DNA from: Clostridiales bacterium
GTDB lineage: Bacteria > Bacillota > Clostridia > Peptostreptococcales > JAAYPU01
NCBI GenBank assembly: GCA_012519645.1
Contig: JAAYPU010000274.1
Span: forward strand, 1 to 21,733
Reading direction: 5' to 3'
DNA: 21,733 nt
Shown here: positions 6,676-13,601 of the stretch, piece after piece
How positions within the stretch are numbered: the first letter of the stretch is position 1
Layout: the number at the start of each line of letters is the position of its first letter
The notes under the pieces: model-generated
The model's input: the letters and a program-made list of their open reading frames with translations, nothing else
What the model was told of the DNA's origin: nothing
Databases searched by the model: none
Position numbers and translations under genes: made by a program

Positions 6676-6747
6676 CCCTAATCCCTAATCCCTAATCACT
6701 AATCACTAATCCCTAATCCCTATTCCCTATTCCCTATTCCATTATCA
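6676..6747. repeat. Heptad repeat tract abutting the permease stop
   Basis: About ten 7-nt units: CCCTAAT x3, CACTAAT x2, CCCTAAT, CCCTATT x3, CCATTAT. They end at the TGA stop (6745-6747) of the ABC permease. Blocks of identical neighbouring units suggest local slippage or duplication. Confidence 0.85.
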
Positions 6748-7551
6748 CTTAATCAGCTTCTTCTCCAAAAACGCCACTCCAATATACATGACCACTGAAG
6801 CTATTGCCAAAACAAGAATACTTGTCATTACCAAGTTTAATTTGAATACTTGACTGCCATATACGATCAAATATCCAAGGCCTGCCTTTGACACTAAAAA
6901 TTCGCCCATAATGACACCTACCCAGGAAAGTCCAACGTTTATCTTTAAAGCATTTATAATCGCCGGATAGCTGGCAGGAAGTATGACTTTTTGAAGCACT
7001 TGTTTTTTTGTAGCACCAAAGCTTTGGACAAGTATCACCTTTTCACTGTCTACCTCATTAAATCCGCCATAGACATTAATAATTGTTATAATTGTTGAAA
7101 TCAGTAATGCCATAACAATAACAGCCGTGATGCCTGCTCCTGCCCATACGATAATGATCGGTCCCAATGCTACCTTTGGCAAGCTGTTAAGCATTACAAT
7201 GAAAGGGTCTAAAACTCTGGAAATAAAAGGAGACCACCACAGCATTATTGCAATAAGTGTTCCTATTATTGTCCCGAGAATAAATCCCAATACTGTCTCA
7301 CCTATGGTAATAAAGAGATGTTTAAAAAGCTCTCCGCTTTGTGTAAGCGATATGAGTGTGTTATAAACTGCCGTAGGCTGACTTGTAATGAATGAATCTA
7401 TCCACATAAGCCTTGCTGCTATTTCCCAAAGGATAAAGAAAGCTATCAATATAATTATTCTTGTTAAATGTACTTTTATATTTTCTTTCCTTATATCCAT
7501 TAAGTATTGTTCATGTTCTGTAAGCTGCTTTGGTTTATTCCACATGTACAT
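6745..7551 (-). CDS. ABC transporter permease (SsuC/TauC/ThiX type)
   Basis: A 268-residue inner-membrane permease. After a charged N-terminus it has about six hydrophobic helices (for example IIILIAFFILWEIAARLMW). The cytoplasmic EAA-like loop appears as LVQSFGATKKQVLQKVILPASYPAIINALK, followed by GLSWVGVIMGEFL, characteristic of the BPD_transp_1 permeases of the NMT1/nitrate/sulfonate/taurine group. The ATG at 7551 has GGAGGG 6 nt upstream and overlaps the end of the ATPase gene by 17 nt, so the subunits are coupled. It is last in the operon; the stop lies in a heptad repeat tract. The substrate cannot be told from the sequence. Confidence 0.93.
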   Translation of the reverse strand: MYMWNKPKQLTEHEQYLMDIRKENIKVHLTRIIILIAFFILWEIAARLMWIDSFITSQPTAVYNTLISLTQSGELFKHLFITIGETVLGFILGTIIGTLIAIMLWWSPFISRVLDPFIVMLNSLPKVALGPIIIVWAGAGITAVIVMALLISTIITIINVYGGFNEVDSEKVILVQSFGATKKQVLQKVILPASYPAIINALKINVGLSWVGVIMGEFLVSKAGLGYLIVYGSQVFKLNLVMTSILVLAIASVVMYIGVAFLEKKLIK

Positions 7552-8296
7552 CCAGCTCCCTCCATATGCGGTTATAATAATCCATAAATTCCGGCGCTTT
7601 TCTTTTCTGCAGCATACTTTCGCCCTCGGAAGAAAGCTTTATCTCATGAATATTTCGTATTTCTCCCGGTCTTTTACTTAAAACAACCACACGCGATGCC
7701 ATAGAGATCGCCTCATTCAAATCATGTGTGATCATTATGACCGTTTTCTTTTCTTTCCTTAAAATTGATACTATATCTTCTGAAACAGCCAATCGTGTTT
7801 GATAATCCAATGCCGAAAAGGGCTCATCAAGTAACAATATGTCAGGATCTATTGCTAATGTGCGTATAAGCGCAGCTCTTTGGCGCATTCCGCCGGATAG
7901 CTGATACGGATATTGATGCATAAATTTACCTAATCCATATGTTTCAAGCTGTTTTTTCGCCTTTTCAATATTTTCAGGCGTTGTCCGTCCTTGAATTTCT
8001 AACCCCAGCAATACATTTTTAAGAATTGTTCTCCATGGAAACAAATGATCATTTTGAAGCATATATCCAATAGATAAAGGCTTTGTAAGCTTATAAATGA
8101 TCTCACCGGATGAAGGCTTTAACAGGCCTGATAGTATGGATAATATTGTAGACTTTCCGCATCCGCTTGGCCCTACAATAACAACGAATTCCCCTTCCAT
8201 AATGTCAATAGAAAAATCTTTGACAGCGATAGTTTCACTCTCTTTTGTATGATAGGTTTTACTGAGATTGCGGATGGACAATATTTTCTTACTCAC
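7535..8296 (-). CDS. ABC transporter ATP-binding protein (SsuB/TauB type)
   Basis: The ATPase subunit energising the importer. Counting from an alternative upstream GTG at 8308: Walker A GPSGCGKST at 46-54, Q-loop Gln85 in YMLQNDHLFPWRT, signature LSGGM at 137-141, Walker B ILLLDE at 157-162 and the H-loop in MITHDLNEA. LFPWRTILKNVLLGLEI and the long C-terminus are typical of the nitrate/sulfonate/thiamin-precursor subfamily. The start at GTG 8296 is preferred because GGGTGA sits about 8 nt before it; the GTG at 8308 lies almost on top of the only AAGG. An ATG-free start region is slightly unusual. It overlaps the permease gene. A long stem-loop separates it from the binding-protein gene. Confidence 0.93.
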   Translation of the reverse strand: MSKKILSIRNLSKTYHTKESETIAVKDFSIDIMEGEFVVIVGPSGCGKSTILSILSGLLKPSSGEIIYKLTKPLSIGYMLQNDHLFPWRTILKNVLLGLEIQGRTTPENIEKAKKQLETYGLGKFMHQYPYQLSGGMRQRAALIRTLAIDPDILLLDEPFSALDYQTRLAVSEDIVSILRKEKKTVIMITHDLNEAISMASRVVVLSKRPGEIRNIHEIKLSSEGESMLQKRKAPEFMDYYNRIWRELDVHVE

Positions 8297-8324
8297 TTCA
8301 TTACTCACCCTTTTCTTAAACAGC

Positions 8325-8391
8325 GGCTTTGAAAAACTGCAGAATAAATATCGTTTTACTGTCTATTGTATCCGCTTTGTTTTTCAAAGCC
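8325..8391 (-). other. Intercistronic stem-loop between binding protein and ATPase
   Basis: Perfect 13-bp inverted arms (GGCTTTGAAAAAC at 8325-8337 and GTTTTTCAAAGCC at 8379-8391) close a 41-nt loop. There is no T-run on the minus strand, so it is more likely an mRNA stabiliser or partial attenuator that keeps binding-protein message above the ATPase and permease message. That role is inferred from its position. Confidence 0.5.
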
Positions 8392-8445
8392 TCTTTTGTT
8401 ATTGCCAATTAACATTAACTGACATTTGACCGCAACAAATTATAG

Positions 8446-9450
8446 CTATTTAACGGTTTTTATTGCTTTTTCAGCAAATTCTGTGTTTACCAATGCTTCA
8501 TACGGCACTCTTTTATCCAATACACCGGCTTCCTGTATGATATCCTGCAACAGCTCAAAGGACTCCTTGGATAGAGTTGGCACTTGTTTCCAAGCATCGT
8601 ATTTTTTATATCTGTCAGCCACTGCCGTTAAATCTTCAATGGATGTATCCGGGAAAAACTCAACAATAGCTTCCGCTATTTCTCTTGGACTGTGTGTGTC
8701 TACCCAAATCTGTCCTTTGTAGATCGCATTAGTAAATTTCTGCACGATTTCCGGATTTTTTTCTATAAAGCTTTTTTTAGCATTATAGCAAGTATAGGGG
8801 AGTTCTCCGCTTTCCTCTCCGATGGAGGCCACGACGTATCCTACTCCCTCCTGCTCTAATGCTAATGCCGTAGGTTCGAACAAGGATACATAATCACCCG
8901 TTCCTCCGATAAATGCTCCTGACATAGCGGCAAATTGGATACTGGTGTCAATGAATACATCGACATCCGGTTTGATACCTTTTTGCTTGAGAACCCACTC
9001 TAATGTCATTTCAGGCATGCCGCCCTTTCGTCCGCCTATAATAGTCTTGCCTTTCACTTCTTCAAATGTGAAATTTGGACTTTTTTCTCTCGCCAACAGG
9101 AACGACCCGTCACGTTTTGTTAATTGAGCAAAAGTAACGATATAGTCATCTTTCCCTTCATTGTAGACATAGATCGTGGCTTCCGGACCGCAAAAACCTA
9201 TATCTGCATCTCCGGACAGAACAGCTGTAGTAACTTTATCTGCTCCCTGAGCACATGTCAGCTCAATATCTAATCCTTCTTCTTCAAAAAAACCTTGGCT
9301 GATAGCCACATATTGCGGTGCATAGAAAATAGTATGTGCAACTTCAGAGAGACTTACTTTTGTTAACTCATCTGCCTGACAGCCTGTGCCCATTAACGGA
9401 ATAAGTAAAATTAAGCTGAAAATAAGTATGTTTATTAGCTTTCTTTTCAT
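8446..9450 (-). CDS. ABC transporter substrate-binding lipoprotein (NMT1/SsuA-like)
   Basis: A 334-residue extracellular binding protein. The signal peptide (KRKLINILIFSLILLIPLMGTGC) ends at a lipobox-like Cys24, although the -3 residue (Gly) is atypical. VSLSEVAHTIFYAPQYVAISQGFFEEEGLDIEL is the N-terminal signature of the NMT1/THI5-like and SsuA/TauA group. GDADIGFCGPEA follows, then the TIIGGRKGGMPEM hinge segment. The relatives bind sulfonates, nitrate, pyrimidine precursors or riboflavin. No riboswitch (TPP or FMN) is visible in the 165-nt upstream region, so the ligand is open. AGGAGG lies 6 nt before the ATG. It is first in the operon, as expected for the most abundant subunit. Confidence 0.9.
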   Translation of the reverse strand: MKRKLINILIFSLILLIPLMGTGCQADELTKVSLSEVAHTIFYAPQYVAISQGFFEEEGLDIELTCAQGADKVTTAVLSGDADIGFCGPEATIYVYNEGKDDYIVTFAQLTKRDGSFLLAREKSPNFTFEEVKGKTIIGGRKGGMPEMTLEWVLKQKGIKPDVDVFIDTSIQFAAMSGAFIGGTGDYVSLFEPTALALEQEGVGYVVASIGEESGELPYTCYNAKKSFIEKNPEIVQKFTNAIYKGQIWVDTHSPREIAEAIVEFFPDTSIEDLTAVADRYKKYDAWKQVPTLSKESFELLQDIIQEAGVLDKRVPYEALVNTEFAEKAIKTVK

Positions 9451-9555
9451 AATGATCCTCCTATCATGAATTTCTTATCGTTTTACTTTATTCTTCTATG
9501 GGCTTTTTGGTTACAAACTCAATAATCAAATAAAAGTAATCTCAAAAAAATAAAT

Positions 9556-9581
9556 AAGGCTGTTGTATTAACAACAGCCTT
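9556..9581 (-). terminator. Intrinsic terminator of the FMN-binding/TPR operon
   Basis: An 11-bp perfect stem (AAGGCTGTTGT / ACAACAGCCTT) with an ATTA loop, followed on the minus strand by ATTTATTTTTTTT. It insulates the ABC operon from the upstream operon. Confidence 0.85.
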
Positions 9582-9616
9582 AAAATAATCATATTATATT
9601 TCATTGATTATAAATT

Positions 9617-10345
9617 TTATAATTTCATCTTTGCCTGTTCAGCAATCCAAAGCTTATTTCCTCGTTCTGCAACTTCTCTGTACTTTTCTTTTGCCGCATC
9701 TGTATCCCCTTCTATTTCATCTATTTGTGCCAATCTATATGTGATTTGCAATTGTTTTCCTTTGCTGATCTTGTTTCTCAACATATCATTATACAACTCA
9801 CGGCTTTCGTCATATTCTTTTAAGAAATAATTTCTCTCGGCATCCAATAAAATCTTATAGAGAGGTACAAACCTGCTTTTAGCCAATATATCAGATATTT
9901 CAGTTTTATACATTTTTTCTGCTTGGCGTGTCTCTCCTAATTCATATAAACAAATAATATAATTCATGGCATAGATAAATAAAGTACCATTTTCTACTGC
10001 CAGGTATGCTTTATCAATAGATGCCAAAATTTCTTTCGCCTTGTTAAAATCACCTGCAGCCATTAATCCTGCAGCCATATCCAAATCCAGATATGTATTG
10101 GTTTTGGCATTTCCTTTAGCTGCAATCCTTTGTTTTTCTGTGTTGGCTAAAAAAGCTTCCGGATCACAGTCCTCTTCAAGCAGGTTTAACCGCTTTTTAC
10201 TCTTTTTGAAATTAACAACAACATATCCTACCGCTGCTATGACCAAAGCAATCACGGCCGCAATGATTATATCAATGTTTAACAATAAAAGCACAACCAT
10301 TATTATAATGGCCACTACAATAAACAGATTACGATTAACAAGCAT
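9617..10345 (-). CDS. Membrane-anchored TPR-like protein
   Basis: A 242-residue protein. Residues 6-47 form one long or two adjacent hydrophobic helices (IVVAIIIMVVLLLL..IIIAAVIALVIAAVGYVVV), followed by a basic segment (KKSKKR) consistent with a cytoplasmic C-terminal domain. Residues 85-240 are helical pairs of about 34 residues (DMAAGLMAAGDFNKAKEIL, YIICLYELGETRQAEKMY, YRLAQIDEIEGDTDAAKEKY) with the small/aromatic pattern of tetratricopeptide repeats. It is probably a scaffold for a membrane complex. It lies 26 nt after the FMN-binding gene on the same strand, so they are co-transcribed. No enzymatic motif is seen. Confidence 0.75.
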   Translation of the reverse strand: MLVNRNLFIVVAIIIMVVLLLLNIDIIIAAVIALVIAAVGYVVVNFKKSKKRLNLLEEDCDPEAFLANTEKQRIAAKGNAKTNTYLDLDMAAGLMAAGDFNKAKEILASIDKAYLAVENGTLFIYAMNYIICLYELGETRQAEKMYKTEISDILAKSRFVPLYKILLDAERNYFLKEYDESRELYNDMLRNKISKGKQLQITYRLAQIDEIEGDTDAAKEKYREVAERGNKLWIAEQAKMKL

Positions 10346-10371
10346 ATCCTTTATCTCCTCAATTGTATATA

Positions 10372-10782
10372 TTATTCTAAACCTTTTCGCAAAGCATTTT
10401 CTGTGGCTTTAAGCAGCGCTTTGCTCGTTGTGGTTGCACCTGAAACGGTGTCCACATTTACTTTTTGTTTTTCTATAACCTTAAGTATAACACCTTCAGC
10501 TTTTTTTGCATACTTAGTATCTTCGTTTTTCACAATTTTAATGTCAGATATTTTATGGTTCAATACTGTTACCTCTACCGCGCAATAAAATGCGCCATAA
10601 TTATAATCTCCCGAATATGTACCGTTCTTTACATTATTTAAATCTACATCTTCTATTTTCATATTTCTAACTTCTATAATAGTTTGGTTAATGGGTTTTA
10701 TAAAATTAAAGTGGATCATAAGAAAGACAATGATCAAAATACATAGTAAAACTCCAAAAAAAACAGTCCGGTTTTTTTTCAT
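10372..10782 (-). CDS. Membrane-anchored FMN-binding domain protein
   Basis: A 136-residue protein with one N-terminal transmembrane helix (VFFGVLLCILIIVFLMIHF) and an extracytoplasmic FMN_bind domain. DTVSGATTTS at 111-120 matches the flavinylation motif in which the Thr of SGAT (Thr117) receives FMN through a phosphoester bond from the transferase ApbE. NGTYSGDYNYGAFYCAVEVTV is the conserved start of the domain. Such proteins pass electrons outside the membrane, as in RNF/NQR-related or extracellular electron transfer. GGGGGA precedes the ATG. It is first in an operon with the TPR protein. No ApbE gene is in the window, so it must be elsewhere. The redox partner is unknown. Confidence 0.88.
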   Translation of the reverse strand: MKKNRTVFFGVLLCILIIVFLMIHFNFIKPINQTIIEVRNMKIEDVDLNNVKNGTYSGDYNYGAFYCAVEVTVLNHKISDIKIVKNEDTKYAKKAEGVILKVIEKQKVNVDTVSGATTTSKALLKATENALRKGLE

Positions 10783-10919
10783 TTTAATCCCCCTATTATT
10801 TTCTTTGTTTTGATATTCTTAGTTTAACACATTTAAATAATATCTGCCATTAGAGTTTTTTCCCGTTTATTTTTCAGAATAATGGGTAAAACCAATATAT
10901 AAAAAAGAGGGTGATAATT

Positions 10920-11339
10920 ATGAAAGAATATGTTTGTACTCATCTTGTCAAATCCGAAGACATGAATCATCACGGTACACTTTTTGCCGGAAGAATGGCT
11001 GAATGGTTTACAGAATCATCGTTCATTGCTGCAGCAAGTTTATATGGCGACCCGGGAAGCATTGTTTGTGTTAAGATCCATGGAATGAAATTTTCCAAAC
11101 CAATAAATAAAGGAAGCATTCTTTTTCTACGTTCCAAGGTTGTCCATGTAGGAACAACAAGCATTGCTGTATATACGCAGGCTAATATTAATGACGATAC
11201 TACCGTTTTGACGGAAGGATATGTTTCTTTTGTTTGCGTAGATCATGAAGGAAAAAAGAAGCCTCATTATCTGACTCTCCCCGAGCCTGAAAATGAAACC
11301 GAATTAAAACAAAGAGAATATGCAAAAACTTTAAGATAA
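10920..11339 (+). CDS. Hotdog-fold acyl-CoA thioesterase
   Basis: A 139-residue protein of the YciA/BACH-type hotdog thioesterases, which hydrolyse acyl-CoA to free acid and CoA. The N-terminal HLVKSEDMNHHGTLFAGRMAEWFTES segment holds the NxxGTxFGG-like helix of the family, with the usual Asn changed to His-His context and Glu on the helix. VCVKIHGMKFSKPINKGSILFL and TVLTEGYVSFVCVD are the typical strands. The length is right for a single hotdog domain. The start at 10920 is chosen because GAGG lies 9 nt upstream; a GTG at 10911 overlaps that site. Monocistronic, with a terminator after it. The acyl chain preference cannot be read from the sequence. Confidence 0.87.
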   Translation: MKEYVCTHLVKSEDMNHHGTLFAGRMAEWFTESSFIAAASLYGDPGSIVCVKIHGMKFSKPINKGSILFLRSKVVHVGTTSIAVYTQANINDDTTVLTEGYVSFVCVDHEGKKKPHYLTLPEPENETELKQREYAKTLR

Positions 11340-11358
11340 AAAAATACTAATCCATAGG

Positions 11359-11391
11359 AATAAGCATGCCATATTGACCGGCATGCTTATT
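11359..11391. terminator. Bidirectional terminator, thioesterase / GIY-YIG
   Basis: A 12-bp perfect stem (AATAAGCATGCC / GGCATGCTTATT) with a 9-nt loop between convergent genes. T-rich sequence follows on both strands. Confidence 0.8.
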
Positions 11392-11399
11392 TCATTTTG

Positions 11400-11747
11400 T
11401 TATTTATAAAATATGAGTTTTGAAAAGTCGTCTTTATCAAGCCATAATTCTTTTAAGACTTCCAGCTCTTCTTTATAATTTACATTTTCATCATCCTTAG
11501 CGTATTCCAAATATTCTAAAACATCAAATTCAAAAGCATCTTCTCCGTATTCTTTCCATTCTTTTTGAAGGCTTTTAACAGGATGCCCTCCCCATTTAAG
11601 CTGAAATTTATGCTTATTTATTGTACTTTGAACATCCGTGCTCGTATCTAAAAATACTTTTCCGGTAACTGTATTCTTTATCATCAATACTCCCATGGGC
11701 GTTTTTAATTCCTTATACTTTTGTTTTAACTCCTTTTTTATATCCAT
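11400..11747 (-). CDS. Divergent GIY-YIG nuclease family protein
   Basis: A 115-residue protein similar to the short clostridial GIY-YIG family: TPMGVLMIKNTVTGKVFL (residues 16-33), KHKFQLKWGGHPVKSLQKEWKEYGEDAFEFDVLE, and a C-terminal ELEVLKELWLDK. In canonical enzymes the first strand reads GIY and the second YIG, with a catalytic Tyr and Arg. Here the strands read GVL and FLD and the Arg position appears to be Lys45, so nuclease activity is doubtful. The start at 11747 is set by GAGGAG 8 nt upstream; it is 2 nt after the stop of the zinc-finger gene, so they are coupled. The ribosome binding site lies inside the upstream gene's last codons. Confidence 0.75.
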   Translation of the reverse strand: MDIKKELKQKYKELKTPMGVLMIKNTVTGKVFLDTSTDVQSTINKHKFQLKWGGHPVKSLQKEWKEYGEDAFEFDVLEYLEYAKDDENVNYKEELEVLKELWLDKDDFSKLIFYK

Positions 11748-11749
11748 TT

Positions 11750-12661
11750 CTACTGCTCCTCTGACTGTTGTGTTTTGCGGCTTCTGCTTTTGTATACGTT
11801 GGCACGATTTCTGCAGGATACACAGCAATATTTTTCTCTTTGATTTTTTGCTATAAATATTTTATTGCAATGAGGACATCTGTTTATGAGCACATCTTCA
11901 TCCGTTACAGCAAAAGCATAAATGGTTTGTATTGCCGTTTTTAATGAATCAAACTCCCATGCAATAGTTGTTCTGTCAAGCTGGTTTATTGTGAATCCGA
12001 TTTTATTTGCATTAAATTTGCCGGCTAAAATGGTTACTTCTTCCGTCAGATATGCCGATGCCCCTTTATATGTCAATATTTGGTCAAAATGTGATACCAT
12101 CATCTTTGCAAAGTCAATGATCCATTTGACCTGCTCTGCATAAAATCTTGAAAAAATCAAATCTATAACAACAGGTCTTTTCCCGTAAAACTTAGGGGAA
12201 TCTTCGCTTTTTCTGACATCTGTACATTTTTTATACTCAATAAATTCTACATCTCCCTCTTCGGCAAAAGGTATAAACTTATTAACATATTTTTTTACAG
12301 TCATTGCCTTTTCGTTAGTTATGGGATTGTTTTCAATCAACAGCACATGCTCATCGCCGATAATGTCTCTGTTATACACGCTGGAGCTGATAAATCCAAA
12401 AAGGCCGTATTTTTTCGCAAATGTTATGATCATCTTTTTCAGCGATTCCTCAGATTGATGCGGTTTAAGAGCTTCCTGACCTAATTGCATCAATTCTACC
12501 AATAAATCATCGGCAACATCAAAAGGATTATACATACTGAAGGTCGCATAAGCTGTGGGAACAATATAAAGCTCTCCTTGCTCATTTTCCTTAAATTCAT
12601 AATCATTATATCTAATCCAATCGGATGCAAAATTACCAATAAGCGATATCTTTCTATCCAT
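11750..12661 (-). CDS. CGNR-like zinc-finger protein of unknown function
   Basis: A 303-residue protein. Residues 1-250 form a domain I do not recognise. The C-terminus has CPHC (Cys262/265) and CCVSCRNRANVYKSRSRK (Cys279/280/283), resembling the CGNR-type zinc finger at the C-terminus of some bacterial regulators, with a basic tail suited to nucleic-acid binding. AAGGAGG lies 6 nt before the ATG. Its promoter carries perfect -35 and -10 hexamers framed by GTAATA inverted repeats, which suggests tight regulation, possibly autoregulation. It is coupled to the GIY-YIG gene. A transcription-factor role is inference; a nucleic-acid-binding enzyme accessory is also possible. Confidence 0.75.
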   Translation of the reverse strand: MDRKISLIGNFASDWIRYNDYEFKENEQGELYIVPTAYATFSMYNPFDVADDLLVELMQLGQEALKPHQSEESLKKMIITFAKKYGLFGFISSSVYNRDIIGDEHVLLIENNPITNEKAMTVKKYVNKFIPFAEEGDVEFIEYKKCTDVRKSEDSPKFYGKRPVVIDLIFSRFYAEQVKWIIDFAKMMVSHFDQILTYKGASAYLTEEVTILAGKFNANKIGFTINQLDRTTIAWEFDSLKTAIQTIYAFAVTDEDVLINRCPHCNKIFIAKNQREKYCCVSCRNRANVYKSRSRKTQQSEEQ

Positions 12662-12671
12662 AATTTCCTCC

Positions 12672-12743
12672 TTGTAATAGTTGTAATAATATATATTATT
12701 ACACTAATTATATACCTGTTATTCAGGATGTCAACTATTACAA
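12672..12743 (-). promoter_or_regulatory. Strong promoter with nested operator-like inverted repeats
   Basis: Minus strand: perfect TTGACA (12729-12734), a 16-nt spacer and perfect TATAAT (12707-12712). A perfect 20-bp palindrome GTAATAATATATATTATTAC (12683-12702) covers the start-site region. TTGTAATAGTTG at 12672-12683 is the exact reverse complement of CAACTATTACAA at 12732-12743, which overlaps the -35. Four GTAATA half-sites thus surround the promoter. The spacer also holds CCTG..CAGG. The regulator is unknown. Confidence 0.7.
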
Positions 12744-12810
12744 AAAAGTTTTTTGATAGTCTGATATAAAAATGCTAAAAATATATTAATAAATTAACAG
12801 GAGGGTAAAT

Positions 12811-13566
12811 ATGGAAAGCTCAATCGATATGATCAAATATAACGGTGAATCCTTTGAACAATTAAACGATATAAACGAAATCGTCAAAATCGGCATTGAA
12901 GATAAATATATTTATTGGATAAATATCACCGGTCTAGGTGATATAAACATGATAAAAAAGGCAGGCGAATATTTTAAAATAGATGCTGCGGATATACAAA
13001 ACATTGTCGATGGTTCTGAATGGAGCAAAATAGAAAAAAGGAATCATTATCTGTTCTCGATTTTAAATATGATTTATTTAAAAAATAATAATATTATACA
13101 CGATCATATATCCATGGTATTAGTTAATAATGTATTGCTGACCTTCCAAAAATCCTCGAATGAAATTTACGAAGATATGAAAAAAATTTTGTTTTCTTTG
13201 AATATTAAAGTGGATATAGGCTCTGTTTATACCTGTCTGTTAAAAACTGTCATACAGGCCTATTCCCCTGTTATGAGCAGATTCTCAGATATGTTTGAAA
13301 TGCTTGAAAAGGAAATTGAAAATGCAAAATCAAAAGGTGAAGAACCTGATAAGAATTCCATTGTAAGGGTCAGGCAGGAGCTTCGATACCTGGAGGATGC
13401 AGTTTCTTCTATAAAGAACGCAATACATGCGTCAGGGATAAATGAAATATATTTTAAAAATGACCCGTATATTATCAATGAATTAATGCAGATGAGCGAA
13501 GCCCTAAATAATTTTCGCAAGAAAGCTTTTACTCTCTTATTCATTTATCCTCTGCCGGTAATATAA
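12811..13566 (+). pseudogene. CorA-like Mg2+ transporter, truncated before the membrane domain
   Basis: The 251-residue reading frame matches the cytoplasmic funnel and long-helix part of CorA family channels: an N-terminal alpha/beta domain with FKIDAADIQNIVDGSEWSKIEKRNHYLFSILNMIY, and a helical stalk ending ELMQMSEALNNFRKKAFTLL. It stops at IYPLPVI, where the first transmembrane helix should begin. The family is about 310 residues and needs two C-terminal helices with the GMN pore motif; neither is present in any frame before the terminator at 13573. It still has a good AGGAGG and a possible promoter (TTGATA / TAAAAA at 12753-12781), so a soluble fragment may be made. A transport function is not possible from this frame alone. 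Most likely a decaying gene. Confidence 0.75.
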
Positions 13567-13572
13567 AGATGC

Positions 13573-13600
13573 TAAATGGCTCTATAACAAGAGCCATTTA
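13573..13600. terminator. Bidirectional terminator, corA remnant / cooS
   Basis: A 10-bp perfect stem (TAAATGGCTC / GAGCCATTTA) with an 8-nt loop. It lies between the two convergent stop codons and directly beside the cooS stop. Confidence 0.8.
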
Positions 13601-13601
13601 T

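Noticed and set aside
9451..9616. TPP or FMN riboswitch before the ABC importer
   Set aside because: No CTGAGA/ACCTGATC (TPP) or AGGGTGAAATTC-type (FMN) core is present; only a terminator of the upstream operon and an ordinary ribosome binding site.
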